Positions 1-8,641 of a stretch of DNA of 64,000 bases are shown here, piece after piece (position 1 is the stretch's first letter; each line of letters starts with the position of its first letter). The stretch is from Verrucomicrobiota bacterium (lineage in GTDB: Bacteria > Verrucomicrobiota > Verrucomicrobiia > Limisphaerales > UBA1319). Location of the stretch: contig JAKLFB010000004.1 of the NCBI GenBank assembly GCA_022711435.1, positions 1-64,000 of the forward strand. Direction: 5' to 3'. Below the pieces are notes generated by a model. The model was not told the DNA's origin and did no database searches. It was given only the letters and a program-made list of their open reading frames with translations. The translations under genes and the position numbers were made by a program.

Positions 1-292
1 AATAGATCGCCCAGACCATCATAGGGGCACGATTTGACTCGATTCGCCCAAAATGGCTCGCTCTGGCGCCGCAACATCTTGGGTCTTACTGAACAATCTG
101 GGGCCTTTCCGCCTTCGGGACAGGCTCCAGCTAGGAGGAATAGCTCTGTCAGACCAATCCCACCCAAGCCCTCGCGGTCCCGCGATTGCCCGGTCCCTTG
201 CCCGGCAGCATGAACGTGGCGTTGACGGTGGATGCTGTGATCATTGTCGTTGAATCAACGGGCGCCAATCAACCGACAACACTGGATAGACC
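1..292. other. Left-edge non-coding stretch
   Basis: I see no convincing gene here. A 28-codon frame at 210-296 overlaps the next start by an ATGA, but it is too short and featureless to call. No strong promoter or terminator is visible. The base before the start at 293 carries only a weak purine patch (GGATAG) as a possible ribosome-binding site. The region may hold the leader of the glycine-rich gene. Confidence 0.4.
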
Positions 293-2815
293 ATGAAGAC
301 AAGAAATAGATTTTGCAGTACCGCGGTGACGGCTTGGGCTGTTACATTCACCAACGACACCACGGTCAATGTGGGCGAGACAACCTACGATGGCCAAGAT
401 GTCATCGTGAGCAACTGCACGCTCACGGTCAATGGACCGCATGCCTTCGCGTCGCTGTGGCTAACCGGCAACGCGGTGGCGACGCACACTCCTGATCCCT
501 ATGGCACCAATTGCTATCGCATGCAGCTTACCCTGGCGGGCGACTGTGTGATCGAAGCGGGGAGCCGGATTGACCTTACCGGATGCGGCTATGCCTACAT
601 GATGGGCCCCGGTGCCGGAATCCGGAATGGCGCCGGCCACGGCACCGGAGCGGGACACGGCGGGATCGGCGGCACACCGGCCGGAGGGGGAGCCGGTGGC
701 GGCGCCTATGGCGATATCCTGGCGCCCACCGGGCTCGGCAGCGGCGGGGGGGACGGAGGAGGATCTGGTGGGGGCGCAGTGCAGTTGATCGTTGGCGGCA
801 CCCTGCGGCTGGACGGCTTAGTGCTGGCCGACGGCGCCGCGCCGACCGCAGGGGACGATGGCGGCGGGTCTGGTGGCAGCATTTGGATTACGGCGGGCAA
901 ATGGGAAGGACACGGGGGGCTCTACGCCCGAGGAGGTCAGTCTGTGAGCGGCGGGGGAGGCGGAGGAGGCCGGATCGCGTTCTACTTTGGCCCGGGAGTT
1001 GACGCCCTGGCGGGATGGAGCGCCGCCGGTGGTGCGGGGAACGAACGCGGCGGCGCGGGCACTGGTTACTGGAAGCCCAGCTTCGAACCGTTTGGGGAAC
1101 TCATCGTGAGCAATGACGACCATCCTGGCCAGTGGACGCCGCTGAGCACTCCCGGTCTGTTTGTACTGACGGTCGGCAACCATGGCCGGGTCTATGCCCC
1201 AGTGCCGCTCACAAACACTGTCCTCACCATCAAAACCAACGGTGTGATCTCGTGTGCCAACCTGCAACCGGGCGTTTCGCTTACGGTGCTCGCTGACGCG
1301 ACGATCGAACCGGGCGGTCAGATTGACCTGGGCGGACGCGGTTTCGCGCCCATGACCGGTCCGGGCGCCGGGGCCCGCAACGGCATCGGCAATGGCACCG
1401 GCGCGGGCCACGGCGGCGTTGGGGGCACAACGATCGGCGGCGGTGCGGTGGGAGGCGTTTACGGTTCAATCCTCACTCCCTCGACCCGCGGCAGCGGCGG
1501 GGGCGACGGTTACGGCGGCAGCGGGGGCGGCGCCCTGCACTTGGTGGTTGGCGGCACTCTGCGCGTGGACGGCACGGTGTCGGTCAGCGGCGCGCCCGGG
1601 CTCAACGAAGATGGCGGAGCGTCGGGTGGCAGTCTCTGGGCGGAGGTCGGCGCGCTCTCAGGCAAGGGCGCCATAACCGCGGCTGGAGGCAGTTCGGTCA
1701 CGGGCGGCGGCGGCGCGGGCGGACGCATTGCGCTGTATTTCGGGGCCAGTGACTTTGCGGGCGATCTCACCGCTGCTGGAGGAGGCGGGGCCGAATATGG
1801 CGGGGCGGGCACCATTTACACCAAGCTCGCGAGCGCAAGTCGCGGGCATCTCTTGCTCGATAATCGGGGCCAGCGGGGGCTGACGCGGTTGAACCAGGCT
1901 CTATGGCCCGCCGGCGAGATTTTCGATCTGACACTGACCGGCAAGGCGCACTTGCGTCCCGGTGATCCCCTCACATTCCATCGTCTCGTCCTCACCAACA
2001 ACGCGCTCATCAGCCATGATCCGGCCCTGACCGGCTTCCACCTCATGCTTCGAGGCGATGCGCACATCTCGGCCGACAGTGCCATCGGCGTGGACGGTTT
2101 GGGTTATCCTGTCATGAAAGGGCCAAGCCCGGGTGGTCGCGATGGCTGCGGTTACGGCAGCGGTGCCGGGCACGGCGGCAGGGGTGGTGGTTCAGCCTGC
2201 GGCCTCGACGGCGGCGGCATCTACGGCTCTGCTACCGAACCGGCCACCCTCGGAAGCGGCGGCGGGGACGGCTACGGTGGCGCGGGCGGTGGGGCGATCC
2301 GGTTGACCGTGGACGGCGCGCTGCAGCTGGACGGCGTGATTTTGGCTAACGGCATGGCGTCCGTCAACGGCGACGATGGCGGCGGGGCCGGGGGCAGCAT
2401 ATGGATTGTCGCGGAAATGCTGGCCGGCAGCGGCCTCGTGTCCGCCAACGGCGGTGCGCCCTGTGCTGGCGGCGGCGGGGGCGGAGGTGGTCACGTTGCG
2501 CTCTACACCTTTGATGCCACGGCCTTCGACCTCGATCGCATCACAGCTGCCGGCGGCCTCCCCAACGGGCAACCGGGAAGCCGATTCTTCAGTGTGCCGG
2601 CGCCGCGCTTGAATTGCCAAAGGCTGGGATCCGAGCTGCGCCTGTCCTGGCGCACCGGACTGGGCGCGAGTTACCAAGTCCAGTCTGCCGCCAGCCTGCC
2701 GGGGACGGAGTGGCGGGACGAAGGCGTGCCGATCCCCGGCACGGGCAGCATGGTCGTCGCCGACGTGCCGCTGGGTACCGAGTCGGCGAAGTTCTTCCGG
2801 TTGCGCAGCCCGTAG
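293..2815 (+). CDS. Glycine-rich exported repeat protein, three tandem modules
   Basis: The 840-residue protein is built from three copies of a module of about 150 residues spaced roughly 250 residues apart (about residues 84-238, 337-485 and 590-745). Each module runs: an IDL/G-G-G-rich start, GAGHGG, GSGGGDG, a hydrophobic VGGTLRLDG-like strand, GGS(I/L)W, and a GGGGGGGRIAxYF end. The C-terminal 75 residues form the short sandwich-like module, ending in KFFRLRSP, that many verrucomicrobial secreted proteins carry. The N-terminus MKTRNRFCSTAVTAWAVTF is basic and then only weakly hydrophobic, so a signal peptide is probable but unusually short. No catalytic motif is visible. I infer a cell-surface or extracellular structural protein. 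It is followed by 307 non-coding bases. Confidence 0.75.
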   Translation: MKTRNRFCSTAVTAWAVTFTNDTTVNVGETTYDGQDVIVSNCTLTVNGPHAFASLWLTGNAVATHTPDPYGTNCYRMQLTLAGDCVIEAGSRIDLTGCGYAYMMGPGAGIRNGAGHGTGAGHGGIGGTPAGGGAGGGAYGDILAPTGLGSGGGDGGGSGGGAVQLIVGGTLRLDGLVLADGAAPTAGDDGGGSGGSIWITAGKWEGHGGLYARGGQSVSGGGGGGGRIAFYFGPGVDALAGWSAAGGAGNERGGAGTGYWKPSFEPFGELIVSNDDHPGQWTPLSTPGLFVLTVGNHGRVYAPVPLTNTVLTIKTNGVISCANLQPGVSLTVLADATIEPGGQIDLGGRGFAPMTGPGAGARNGIGNGTGAGHGGVGGTTIGGGAVGGVYGSILTPSTRGSGGGDGYGGSGGGALHLVVGGTLRVDGTVSVSGAPGLNEDGGASGGSLWAEVGALSGKGAITAAGGSSVTGGGGAGGRIALYFGASDFAGDLTAAGGGGAEYGGAGTIYTKLASASRGHLLLDNRGQRGLTRLNQALWPAGEIFDLTLTGKAHLRPGDPLTFHRLVLTNNALISHDPALTGFHLMLRGDAHISADSAIGVDGLGYPVMKGPSPGGRDGCGYGSGAGHGGRGGGSACGLDGGGIYGSATEPATLGSGGGDGYGGAGGGAIRLTVDGALQLDGVILANGMASVNGDDGGGAGGSIWIVAEMLAGSGLVSANGGAPCAGGGGGGGGHVALYTFDATAFDLDRITAAGGLPNGQPGSRFFSVPAPRLNCQRLGSELRLSWRTGLGASYQVQSAASLPGTEWRDEGVPIPGTGSMVVADVPLGTESAKFFRLRSP

Positions 2816-2979
2816 CACGATGGACGAGCCAGAACCAGACCGTCTCGAATCGAACGCCAGCGCTTGCAGAACAGGATGGCGGGCGCCAGTCTTGCTGTCT
2901 GCCGAGAAGGTTGTGGAGGTGCGGCCTGCGGGCCGGCAGCGGTCTACAGAGTGTCAGAAGTCCACAACGCCGGGTCAGG

Positions 2980-3006
2980 CCTGCCTGCGCCGCCACGGCA
3001 GGCAGG
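2980..3006. repeat. Inverted repeat, 9-bp stem
   Basis: CCTGCCTGC pairs exactly with GCAGGCAGG across a 9-base loop. There is no T-tract on either side, so a REP-like palindrome or an mRNA-stabilising hairpin is more likely than an intrinsic terminator. Confidence 0.5.
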
Positions 3007-3029
3007 GGACCCGGCCAGAATCGTGTAGA

Positions 3030-3047
3030 CCGCGTGCCCGCACGCGG
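3030..3047. repeat. Inverted repeat CCGCGTG/CACGCGG
   Basis: A perfect 7-bp stem with a 4-base loop lies 23 bases after the preceding palindrome. Two palindromes in one short gap suggest a degenerate intergenic repeat element. Confidence 0.4.
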
Positions 3048-3125
3048 CCTGACTTATGACGTTGTGTATAGCAGAGCACCAGTGAAACCGGGAACGAGGA
3101 CGCGCCCCAACCGTGAACTGATGTC

Positions 3126-5123
3126 ATGAACACAAGCCCAAAATCAAAGATCCGAATAGGAGGCTTGGTGGGCGCCCTCCTCGCAACCGGATTCGGATTG
3201 TTGATGCTGCTGACCCGGCTGGGACAGGGATTCACCAACCTCAGCTACGATCTACCTTTCACGCTTCGCCCCCACCTGGCCGCGGGAGGGGCGGCGATTG
3301 TATATATCGACGAAGAGTCGTACCAGGTTCTGGGCCAGCGCTACCATCAATGGGATCGGTCGCTCCATGCCGAACTGGTCCGCGGTCTTGAGCAAGCCGG
3401 GGCACGGCTCGTGGTTTTTGATGTCTATTTTGCCGATGACACAACGAACAATACGGCTGCGAATCGGCAAATGGCCCAGGCCTTCCGGGAATCCGGAAAA
3501 GTTGTTCTGGCTGCCGAGCATGAAGAGTCGATCCAGGCCGGCGTCTCCATGAAACGGACCATCCCGCCGGCGAGCCTGTTCCGGGACGCGGCGGCCGCCT
3601 GGGGGATCGCCCGGGTCTGGCGAGACGCTGATTTCGGTGTGCGCCAGCACTATCCCGGCGCCGCACCCTACCCCAGCCTCGCGTGGAAAGCGGCGGCGCT
3701 GGCGGGAGCGGACGTCACCCTCGACGACTCGCAAACGTTCCGTCCGCGATGGCTCAACTATTACGGGCCGCCCGACACCCTGCCGGGGATCAGCTACCAT
3801 CGGGTGGTTCGCGGAGAGATCCCCGAAGGCTTTGTGCGCGATAAGGTGGTCTTCGTCGGAGCGCGTCCGCTGGCCGGTTATGCGGGCGAGCTCAAGGAGG
3901 AATTTCGCAATCCCTACACGTGGAGCAACCACCGGTTTTCAGCCGGAGTCGAGATCCACGCGTTGACCTTCTTGAACCTAATACGCCGCGACTGGCTTGT
4001 CGCCGTGCCGTCGGCGGGTGAAATCATCCTGATCGTCCTGTGCGGTATCGCCCTGGGATTCGGATTTGCCGCCCTGCGCCCGATCCCTGCCATTGCCGCT
4101 GCGGTCTTGCTTGCCGTGTTGACCGGCATGGCCGCCTGCCTGCTCATGTGGCAGTTCCGGCTCTGGTTTTCCTGGATGATCATCGCGGCCGTCCAAATCC
4201 CGGTCGCTTTAGCCTGGACGCTGGGACTCGATACCTTCCGGCTCTACATCGAAAAACGGCTCCTGCAGCATTCTCTCTCCCTTCACCTCGCGCCCGCCCG
4301 GGTGAAACAACTGTTGAAACGGGCTGACCTTCGCCGCCCGGGCGGAGACGAACAGATGATCAGCATCCTGTTTAGCGACATCTATCACTTCGCAACCATC
4401 ACCGCCCGAATGCCTCCCGATGACCTCATTCGACTGCTCAACCGCTATTTCGAGGCCTCGCTCGCCGCAATCCACCGCCATCATGGCACGGTGATCAAAC
4501 TGGCGGGCGACGGCATTTTCGCGATCTGGAACGCTCCCCTGCCGCAGACCGAGCATCAGAAACTTGCCTGTCTCGCCGCACTCGATTTGCGCGATCAACT
4601 CATCCAGTTCGACATTCAGCAAGGCAGTTTGCCCCTGCGAACTCGAGTCGGATTGCACACGGGCATGGCCTGCGTCGGCAATATCGGCAGTCGCACGCGG
4701 ATCGATTACACCGCCATCGGCAGCAGCGTGAACCTGGCTTCGCGCCTCGAAGGCTTGAACAAGCACCTGGGCACCGATGTGCTCGCGACCCGATCCATTC
4801 AGAAAGCCGTTGAGAATATCATCCTCAGCCGCCCGCTGGGCTTCTTCCGGCTGAAAGGCATCGATGAGGTGATTGAGGTATACGAACTGCGGATGAAAGC
4901 ACCCATCGCCGAAAGCCCGGACGAGGCGCTGGCGGTTTTCAAGCAAGGGCTCAAACATTTTCACCGCCGCGAGTTCCGCGATGCCCAATCCGCGTTCCGC
5001 CGCGTTCTCGAAATCGAACCGCGCGACGGGCCGGCGGCGTTCTATCTCGATCAAGCCGCCGAGCTCGACCGCCGCCCGCCTCCGCCCGATTGGATGGGCG
5101 AGATCCAGATTCATGAGAAATAA
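3126..5123 (+). CDS. CHASE2-domain class III adenylate cyclase
   Basis: The enzyme makes cAMP from ATP in response to a periplasmic signal. Order of parts: an N-terminal membrane segment (about residues 14-32), an extracytoplasmic CHASE2 sensor (about 33-290), two to three membrane helices (about 297-365), a class III cyclase domain (about 412-590), and a TPR-like tail (about 595-650). The catalytic set is complete: metal-binding Asp418 (FSDI) and Asp462 (GDG), adenine-selecting Lys458 and Asp527 (DYTAIG), and transition-state Asn536/Arg540 (NLASR). The Lys/Asp pair indicates ATP, not GTP, as substrate. The start at 3126 gives the expected short cytoplasmic lead before the first helix. There is no obvious partner gene nearby. 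Confidence 0.92.
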   Translation: MNTSPKSKIRIGGLVGALLATGFGLLMLLTRLGQGFTNLSYDLPFTLRPHLAAGGAAIVYIDEESYQVLGQRYHQWDRSLHAELVRGLEQAGARLVVFDVYFADDTTNNTAANRQMAQAFRESGKVVLAAEHEESIQAGVSMKRTIPPASLFRDAAAAWGIARVWRDADFGVRQHYPGAAPYPSLAWKAAALAGADVTLDDSQTFRPRWLNYYGPPDTLPGISYHRVVRGEIPEGFVRDKVVFVGARPLAGYAGELKEEFRNPYTWSNHRFSAGVEIHALTFLNLIRRDWLVAVPSAGEIILIVLCGIALGFGFAALRPIPAIAAAVLLAVLTGMAACLLMWQFRLWFSWMIIAAVQIPVALAWTLGLDTFRLYIEKRLLQHSLSLHLAPARVKQLLKRADLRRPGGDEQMISILFSDIYHFATITARMPPDDLIRLLNRYFEASLAAIHRHHGTVIKLAGDGIFAIWNAPLPQTEHQKLACLAALDLRDQLIQFDIQQGSLPLRTRVGLHTGMACVGNIGSRTRIDYTAIGSSVNLASRLEGLNKHLGTDVLATRSIQKAVENIILSRPLGFFRLKGIDEVIEVYELRMKAPIAESPDEALAVFKQGLKHFHRREFRDAQSAFRRVLEIEPRDGPAAFYLDQAAELDRRPPPPDWMGEIQIHEK

Positions 5124-5297
5124 CGCCCGAAGAAACAATCCCATTGCCTGGATCCGTGTCCATCCCCAGGGAGGGTGCGTGAACGGGTCGAGGGCGGCCT
5201 GGGTGGCGGCGCGCGGCTCCTGAGGTCGCTGGGCGAAGAGAAAACCGGCAAACCAGGCGGATTCATCCGGGAAACCATTGCCAAGGCGAGGTCGGGA

Positions 5298-5915
5298 TCA
5301 ATCGAGCGTCTTGGCTCTGAAGAAGCGATGCGGCCAGCTCGCCGTCGAGGTGTCTACGAACTCGACCGTGCCCGTGGGATTGGGGAGCATGACAGCTTCA
5401 GCCCATTGATCCAAATCGTCCGAAGCCTCGACAATGACGTCTTTGCCAGGTTCACCGGTGGCGATCAGCTTGAAGAAACCCTCCGCATCGAGCATCCCGC
5501 TGAGCGTGACAGGACGCACCAGAAAGACGAACGGACCAGGATCGGACGGACCGTCCGCCTGGTAGTGAAGGAACATTTCGTTTTGATGATACGAAGGAAA
5601 AGTCTGCAGGACCGGCAGGAACTCGATCGGTCCCAAACCGGTCTGCCGGCCGACATAGTCGATCCGGACGGATATCTCTGTAAAGGCGAAGCCCTTGTCG
5701 AACGAAGTCTGATAACTCTGAAATCGCAGGTACCGATTGTCGTCGGCGAGCCAAGAGAAGTCCGAAAAACGGGGCGCCGTTCCCTCCAAACCCTGGAAAC
5801 TCACGGTCTGACCCAGGGAAGAATTGGTCCCCGCGCTGCCGTTGGTCGGCGTGAACCACAGATCAAATTCCAGGAACACGATCTGGCCCGCAGGCGGGCG
5901 CACCACGAACTTCAT
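5298..5915 (-). CDS. Secreted-type protein fragment, 5' end apparently lost
   Basis: The C-terminal 200 residues look genuine: an aromatic-rich beta-sandwich-like stretch followed by the short module (DVIVEASDDLDQWAEA ... PHRFFRAKTLD) that closes many verrucomicrobial secreted proteins. Upstream of the Met at 5915 the frame stays open to 6545, but that part is antisense to a TPP riboswitch and a thi4 remnant and has no protein-like character. No signal peptide lies in frame; one that looks plausible near 6048 is in another frame. I infer a 5'-truncated gene or one broken by rearrangement near 5930. The start given is simply the first in-frame Met in the protein-like part. Confidence 0.5.
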   Translation of the reverse strand: MKFVVRPPAGQIVFLEFDLWFTPTNGSAGTNSSLGQTVSFQGLEGTAPRFSDFSWLADDNRYLRFQSYQTSFDKGFAFTEISVRIDYVGRQTGLGPIEFLPVLQTFPSYHQNEMFLHYQADGPSDPGPFVFLVRPVTLSGMLDAEGFFKLIATGEPGKDVIVEASDDLDQWAEAVMLPNPTGTVEFVDTSTASWPHRFFRAKTLD

Positions 5916-5947
5916 TCCCTCCGGCGCACGGACGGTGTAAAGACACG

Positions 5948-6026
5948 CCGTTGGGGTGCTGTGCACAGAGCGCGGCTGAGAATAAACCCAGGAACCTGAT
6001 CCGGATAATGCCGGCGAAGGAAACGG
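5948..6026 (+). promoter_or_regulatory. TPP (THI-box) riboswitch aptamer
   Basis: The stretch carries the conserved blocks of the thiamine-pyrophosphate aptamer in order: GGGGTGC (5953-5959), GGCTGAGA (5974-5981), ACCC (5986-5989) and the 3' signature CTGATCCGGATAATGCCGGC beginning near 5996. P1 closes as CCGTT (5948-5952) with AACGG (6022-6026). A P3-like stem GCTGTGC/GCGCGGC pairs with two G-U wobbles, and CCGG/CCGG forms P5. These RNAs switch off thiamine genes when TPP is bound. It sits 75 bases upstream of a thi4 remnant, the expected target. CTTCC at 6072-6076 can pair with the GGAAG ribosome-binding site at 6090-6094, so control was probably at translation. Confidence 0.9.
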
Positions 6027-6101
6027 ACTTTGGGCGCGAGGCGCGCATGGGTTCGGTTCCCCTGTTGCTGGCTTCCGGAACAACAGTAAGGAAGACGAAC
6101 C

Positions 6102-6368
6102 ATGACGCAGCCTCAGATGGAAACGCAGATCACTTCGGCCATCATCCGCCGGTATTTCGCCAAATTGCAGGACCGCCTGGCTCTCGACGTCGCCGTGGCA
6201 GGGGCGGGTCCTTAGGGGTTGGTGGCCGCCCACGAGCTGGCGCGCTGAGGCCTGAAGGTTGCGGTTTTCGAGAGCAAGCTGGCGCCGGGCGGGGGCGTCT
6301 GGGGCGGCGGCATGCTCAAGAGCGGGCTCAAAATGGCTGAACTCGTCGCGCAGGACTTGCAGACATGA
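6102..6368 (+). pseudogene. thi4: Decayed thiazole synthase (Thi4 family)
   Basis: Reading from the ATG at 6102 gives the Thi4 N-terminus: an ITSAIIRRYFAKL helix, a DVAVAGAGP dinucleotide-binding turn, [26 protein letters not shown] and VWGGGM. Two in-frame stops interrupt it, TAG at the conserved Ser after AGAGP and TGA after HELAR. The VWGGGM motif is then joined directly to the normal C-terminal [10 protein letters not shown] segment, so about 180 internal codons are missing. The two sites share a GGM-like sequence, which suggests deletion between short repeats. Eighty-eight codons remain of about 260. An SD (AAGGAAG, 6088-6094) and a TPP riboswitch are still present upstream. The intact family member makes the thiazole half of thiamine; this copy cannot. 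Confidence 0.9.
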
Positions 6369-6448
6369 GCAGCCCAGATTCTTCCCGCGGATCAATTGAA
6401 ACGAGCTGCAAGACGATTGGCGCGGGCATGAGGGGTTCGAAAGCCGCG

Positions 6449-8641
6449 TCAGCGCATCGGAGTGCGCCAGTCCTCGACCTCGAACGCCAGCGATGGAATC
6501 CGGTGCGTGGTGTCGACACCTCCGCGGCGCACGACGATCTCCCATGTCCGCGCGCCGAAGGATCGGATGTCCACGGCATCGGCGGCATCCGGGGCGTCAA
6601 GCCGGTAGCTGGCCAGGAACCAGGCCGCGGAACGCCGGCACCGGGCCAGCCGCATGGGCAGCAACTCGGGATCCGGGCTGTCATCCCGCGGGAACCCGCA
6701 TTGGACCATCTCGACCGGTCCGTCGGCCCGCAGATCGAAGCGCATCGTTTGGCTCTCATGCGAGAATGATTCTCGATACTCGCCAGCCGATGGCGCGCGC
6801 CGCGCGTCGCGCAGGTAGGACCAAGGCGCCTGAGCGGGCAGCACAGCGGGCGTCCAGCCAGCCAGCGAGCTCGTTCCCGGCCGTCCATCCACATGAACCA
6901 TCCAGGCGTAATCGTGAGGTTGATCGGACTGCACCTGGAAGAAATCCAGCACCTCGGTTTCGCGGACGATCAGGGTGCGCATCTGGCGGACGCCAGGGTA
7001 GAGATGGCCCTTGCGGTCGGCGATCGTGAGCCGCTTGAGGTTTGGCCGGCTGTCGAACTCGACCAGCTCGAGCCGCTCGGGCGGATGCCTCTGGCTCCGG
7101 TCATCGACCAGGAGCGTGTTATGGCAGATCGTCTCGCGGTTGAGCCGGCTTTGGATCGCGGAGGAAAAGGCGTGCGCGGCGGAAGTGGCGGCCTCGCGAT
7201 CAGGCAGCCAGAGCCGCCCTCCCCCAAACAGCATCACGGAGAGCTTGTCGGCGTGCTGGTGGACAGGCTTCGCGGAGAAGGTCGCGAACGCCGTCCATCC
7301 TCCCCCGGACCAATAGCGGTCGCCTTCGACCGGCCGGAGCGCCGCGTATCCCATCCGGGGCCAGACGCGACTGATCTGCGGGGGTGGCGCGCCGGCCGGC
7401 AGCTCGGGCAGGCCTGTGAACAATGCCTGGACCGCTCTCGTTTTCTGGTCGCGGATCAACCACGAGTAGGCTGGATCGTCGAATCGGCGCGCCAATATCT
7501 CGAGGTCCGGGCTCGATCCGAAATGGGGACGGCGCGCGTAGGCGTCGCCGATCGACGGCAGGGTGCGATCCGGCAGGAGCAGCCCGATCATGGCGTCATA
7601 GGTCCGCCGGAGGCCGGGTCCGGCAACCCGTTTCTCTTTCCACCCCCCCTCTCCCGGCCTTCGGCCACCCTCTCCCCCGCTCCACGCGGGCGAGAGGGTG
7701 GAGGACGTTCCACGGTTCATGGGCTCAGGGCGCAAACCTTGGCTCGGGGGGTCTTCCCACAAACCCTCGGTGTAACGGCTGCGCTCGAGCATTTCGGCCA
7801 CGAGCGCCAGCGGCGACAGAGTGGTGAGCTGGTAGGGGATCGAGCCTTCAACCCACAGCCCGTCATCCTGGAAGCCTTCCCTCATGAGATGATCGATGCC
7901 CTTGGGCCCGTAAAGCGCCTCTTGAACAAGCTCGGGCCTGCCGTAGAAAAGCCCGATGGCGCATCGCCCCAGCTTATGCCAGGCGTAGTGGTTGTTCAGC
8001 TTGCCGCCCGGTTCGTTCTTCACCCAGTAATCGTCATCGCGCACCACGGCTTCGAGAAATCGCTCGAACCACCGGTCCAGCCTCGCTCGCTCTGCGGCCG
8101 TAAACGTGTCGAACAGAATATCGTAGGTCTCCAGGGCGGCCATGGCCCAGATCGTGTAGAACATCCCCGTGTCGTAATGCTGCCACTCGAAGGAATAGCC
8201 GGCGAGCCGGAGCAGCAGCCGGCGCCCTTTCCCGGCCAGGACCGGGGCATCGTTCACCAGGCTGGCCCGGGCGCAATCGCGCGCCAGAACGGCCCAGCGG
8301 ACGGGCCGGGCGAGCGTGTGCTCGTAATTCTCCGGATAACAGTCGCGCCACGGTTTGTTGGTCAGAGAATGCCACCAAGCAGGATCGAGCGCGGGCAGAT
8401 CGGCCACATCCTGCTCCGCGGCCTGTCGCGCCAACTCGCGCGCCATCCGGGCGAATTCCGGATTGGATTCGATTCCCCGGCGGGCCCGCGTGATGTCCTC
8501 TGCGGACAAAAAGAGGAAGGGATGGTTGGGAATGACAGGCCACTTGTCCGGCGCCAAGGCTGGCGGATCTTGAGCGGCGAAAACACCCGCCGTCGCAACG
8601 ACCATCCACAATCCGATCCGAATGCCCACAGACAATCGCAT
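6449..8641 (-). CDS. Secreted heparinase II/III- or alginate-lyase-like protein
   Basis: This 730-residue protein starts at the Met at 8641 (MRLSVGIRIGLWM...), giving a clear Sec signal peptide of about 23 residues. An (alpha/alpha) toroid follows, with the LNNHYAWH motif expected at the active site of this lyase fold. The second half is a beta-sandwich with HQHADKLSVMLFGGG, matching the second His-bearing motif. I infer uronic-acid polysaccharide cleavage in the periplasm or outside. Residues about 295-342 are foreign to the fold: Pro/Gly/Arg-rich sequence encoded by a palindromic element inserted in frame (see 7643-7701). The start overlaps the stop of the upstream PIN-domain gene by one base (TGATG). 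Confidence 0.8.
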   Translation of the reverse strand: MRLSVGIRIGLWMVVATAGVFAAQDPPALAPDKWPVIPNHPFLFLSAEDITRARRGIESNPEFARMARELARQAAEQDVADLPALDPAWWHSLTNKPWRDCYPENYEHTLARPVRWAVLARDCARASLVNDAPVLAGKGRRLLLRLAGYSFEWQHYDTGMFYTIWAMAALETYDILFDTFTAAERARLDRWFERFLEAVVRDDDYWVKNEPGGKLNNHYAWHKLGRCAIGLFYGRPELVQEALYGPKGIDHLMREGFQDDGLWVEGSIPYQLTTLSPLALVAEMLERSRYTEGLWEDPPSQGLRPEPMNRGTSSTLSPAWSGGEGGRRPGEGGWKEKRVAGPGLRRTYDAMIGLLLPDRTLPSIGDAYARRPHFGSSPDLEILARRFDDPAYSWLIRDQKTRAVQALFTGLPELPAGAPPPQISRVWPRMGYAALRPVEGDRYWSGGGWTAFATFSAKPVHQHADKLSVMLFGGGRLWLPDREAATSAAHAFSSAIQSRLNRETICHNTLLVDDRSQRHPPERLELVEFDSRPNLKRLTIADRKGHLYPGVRQMRTLIVRETEVLDFFQVQSDQPHDYAWMVHVDGRPGTSSLAGWTPAVLPAQAPWSYLRDARRAPSAGEYRESFSHESQTMRFDLRADGPVEMVQCGFPRDDSPDPELLPMRLARCRRSAAWFLASYRLDAPDAADAVDIRSFGARTWEIVVRRGGVDTTHRIPSLAFEVEDWRTPMR
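7643..7701. repeat. Palindromic repeat element inserted in frame in a coding sequence
   Basis: CCACCCTCTC (7665-7674) pairs perfectly with GAGAGGGTGG (7692-7701), and an inner CCCGC/GCGGG adds five pairs. The element is preceded by a related run at 7643-7664 that contains CCCTCTCCC and GGCCTTCGGCC. This composition is typical of dispersed intergenic palindromes. Here it lies inside the lyase gene and keeps the frame, encoding a stretch rich in Ser, Gly, Glu and Arg. Confidence 0.65.

Larger units (their letters stand above)
2819..3125. other. Intergenic region with two hairpins
   Basis: No gene is supported here; short open frames have no recognisable content. The region carries two perfect GC-rich inverted repeats (2980-3006 and 3030-3047), neither followed by a T-run. 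It separates the glycine-rich protein gene from the cyclase gene and probably holds the cyclase promoter. Confidence 0.45.

Noticed and set aside
53..253. Open frame of 66 codons at the left edge
   Set aside because: No start signal, no protein-like composition and no recognisable motif; it is probably chance in GC-rich DNA.
5175..5999. 274-codon plus-strand frame before the riboswitch
   Set aside because: It is antisense to the secreted-type fragment and runs into the TPP aptamer; composition is not protein-like.
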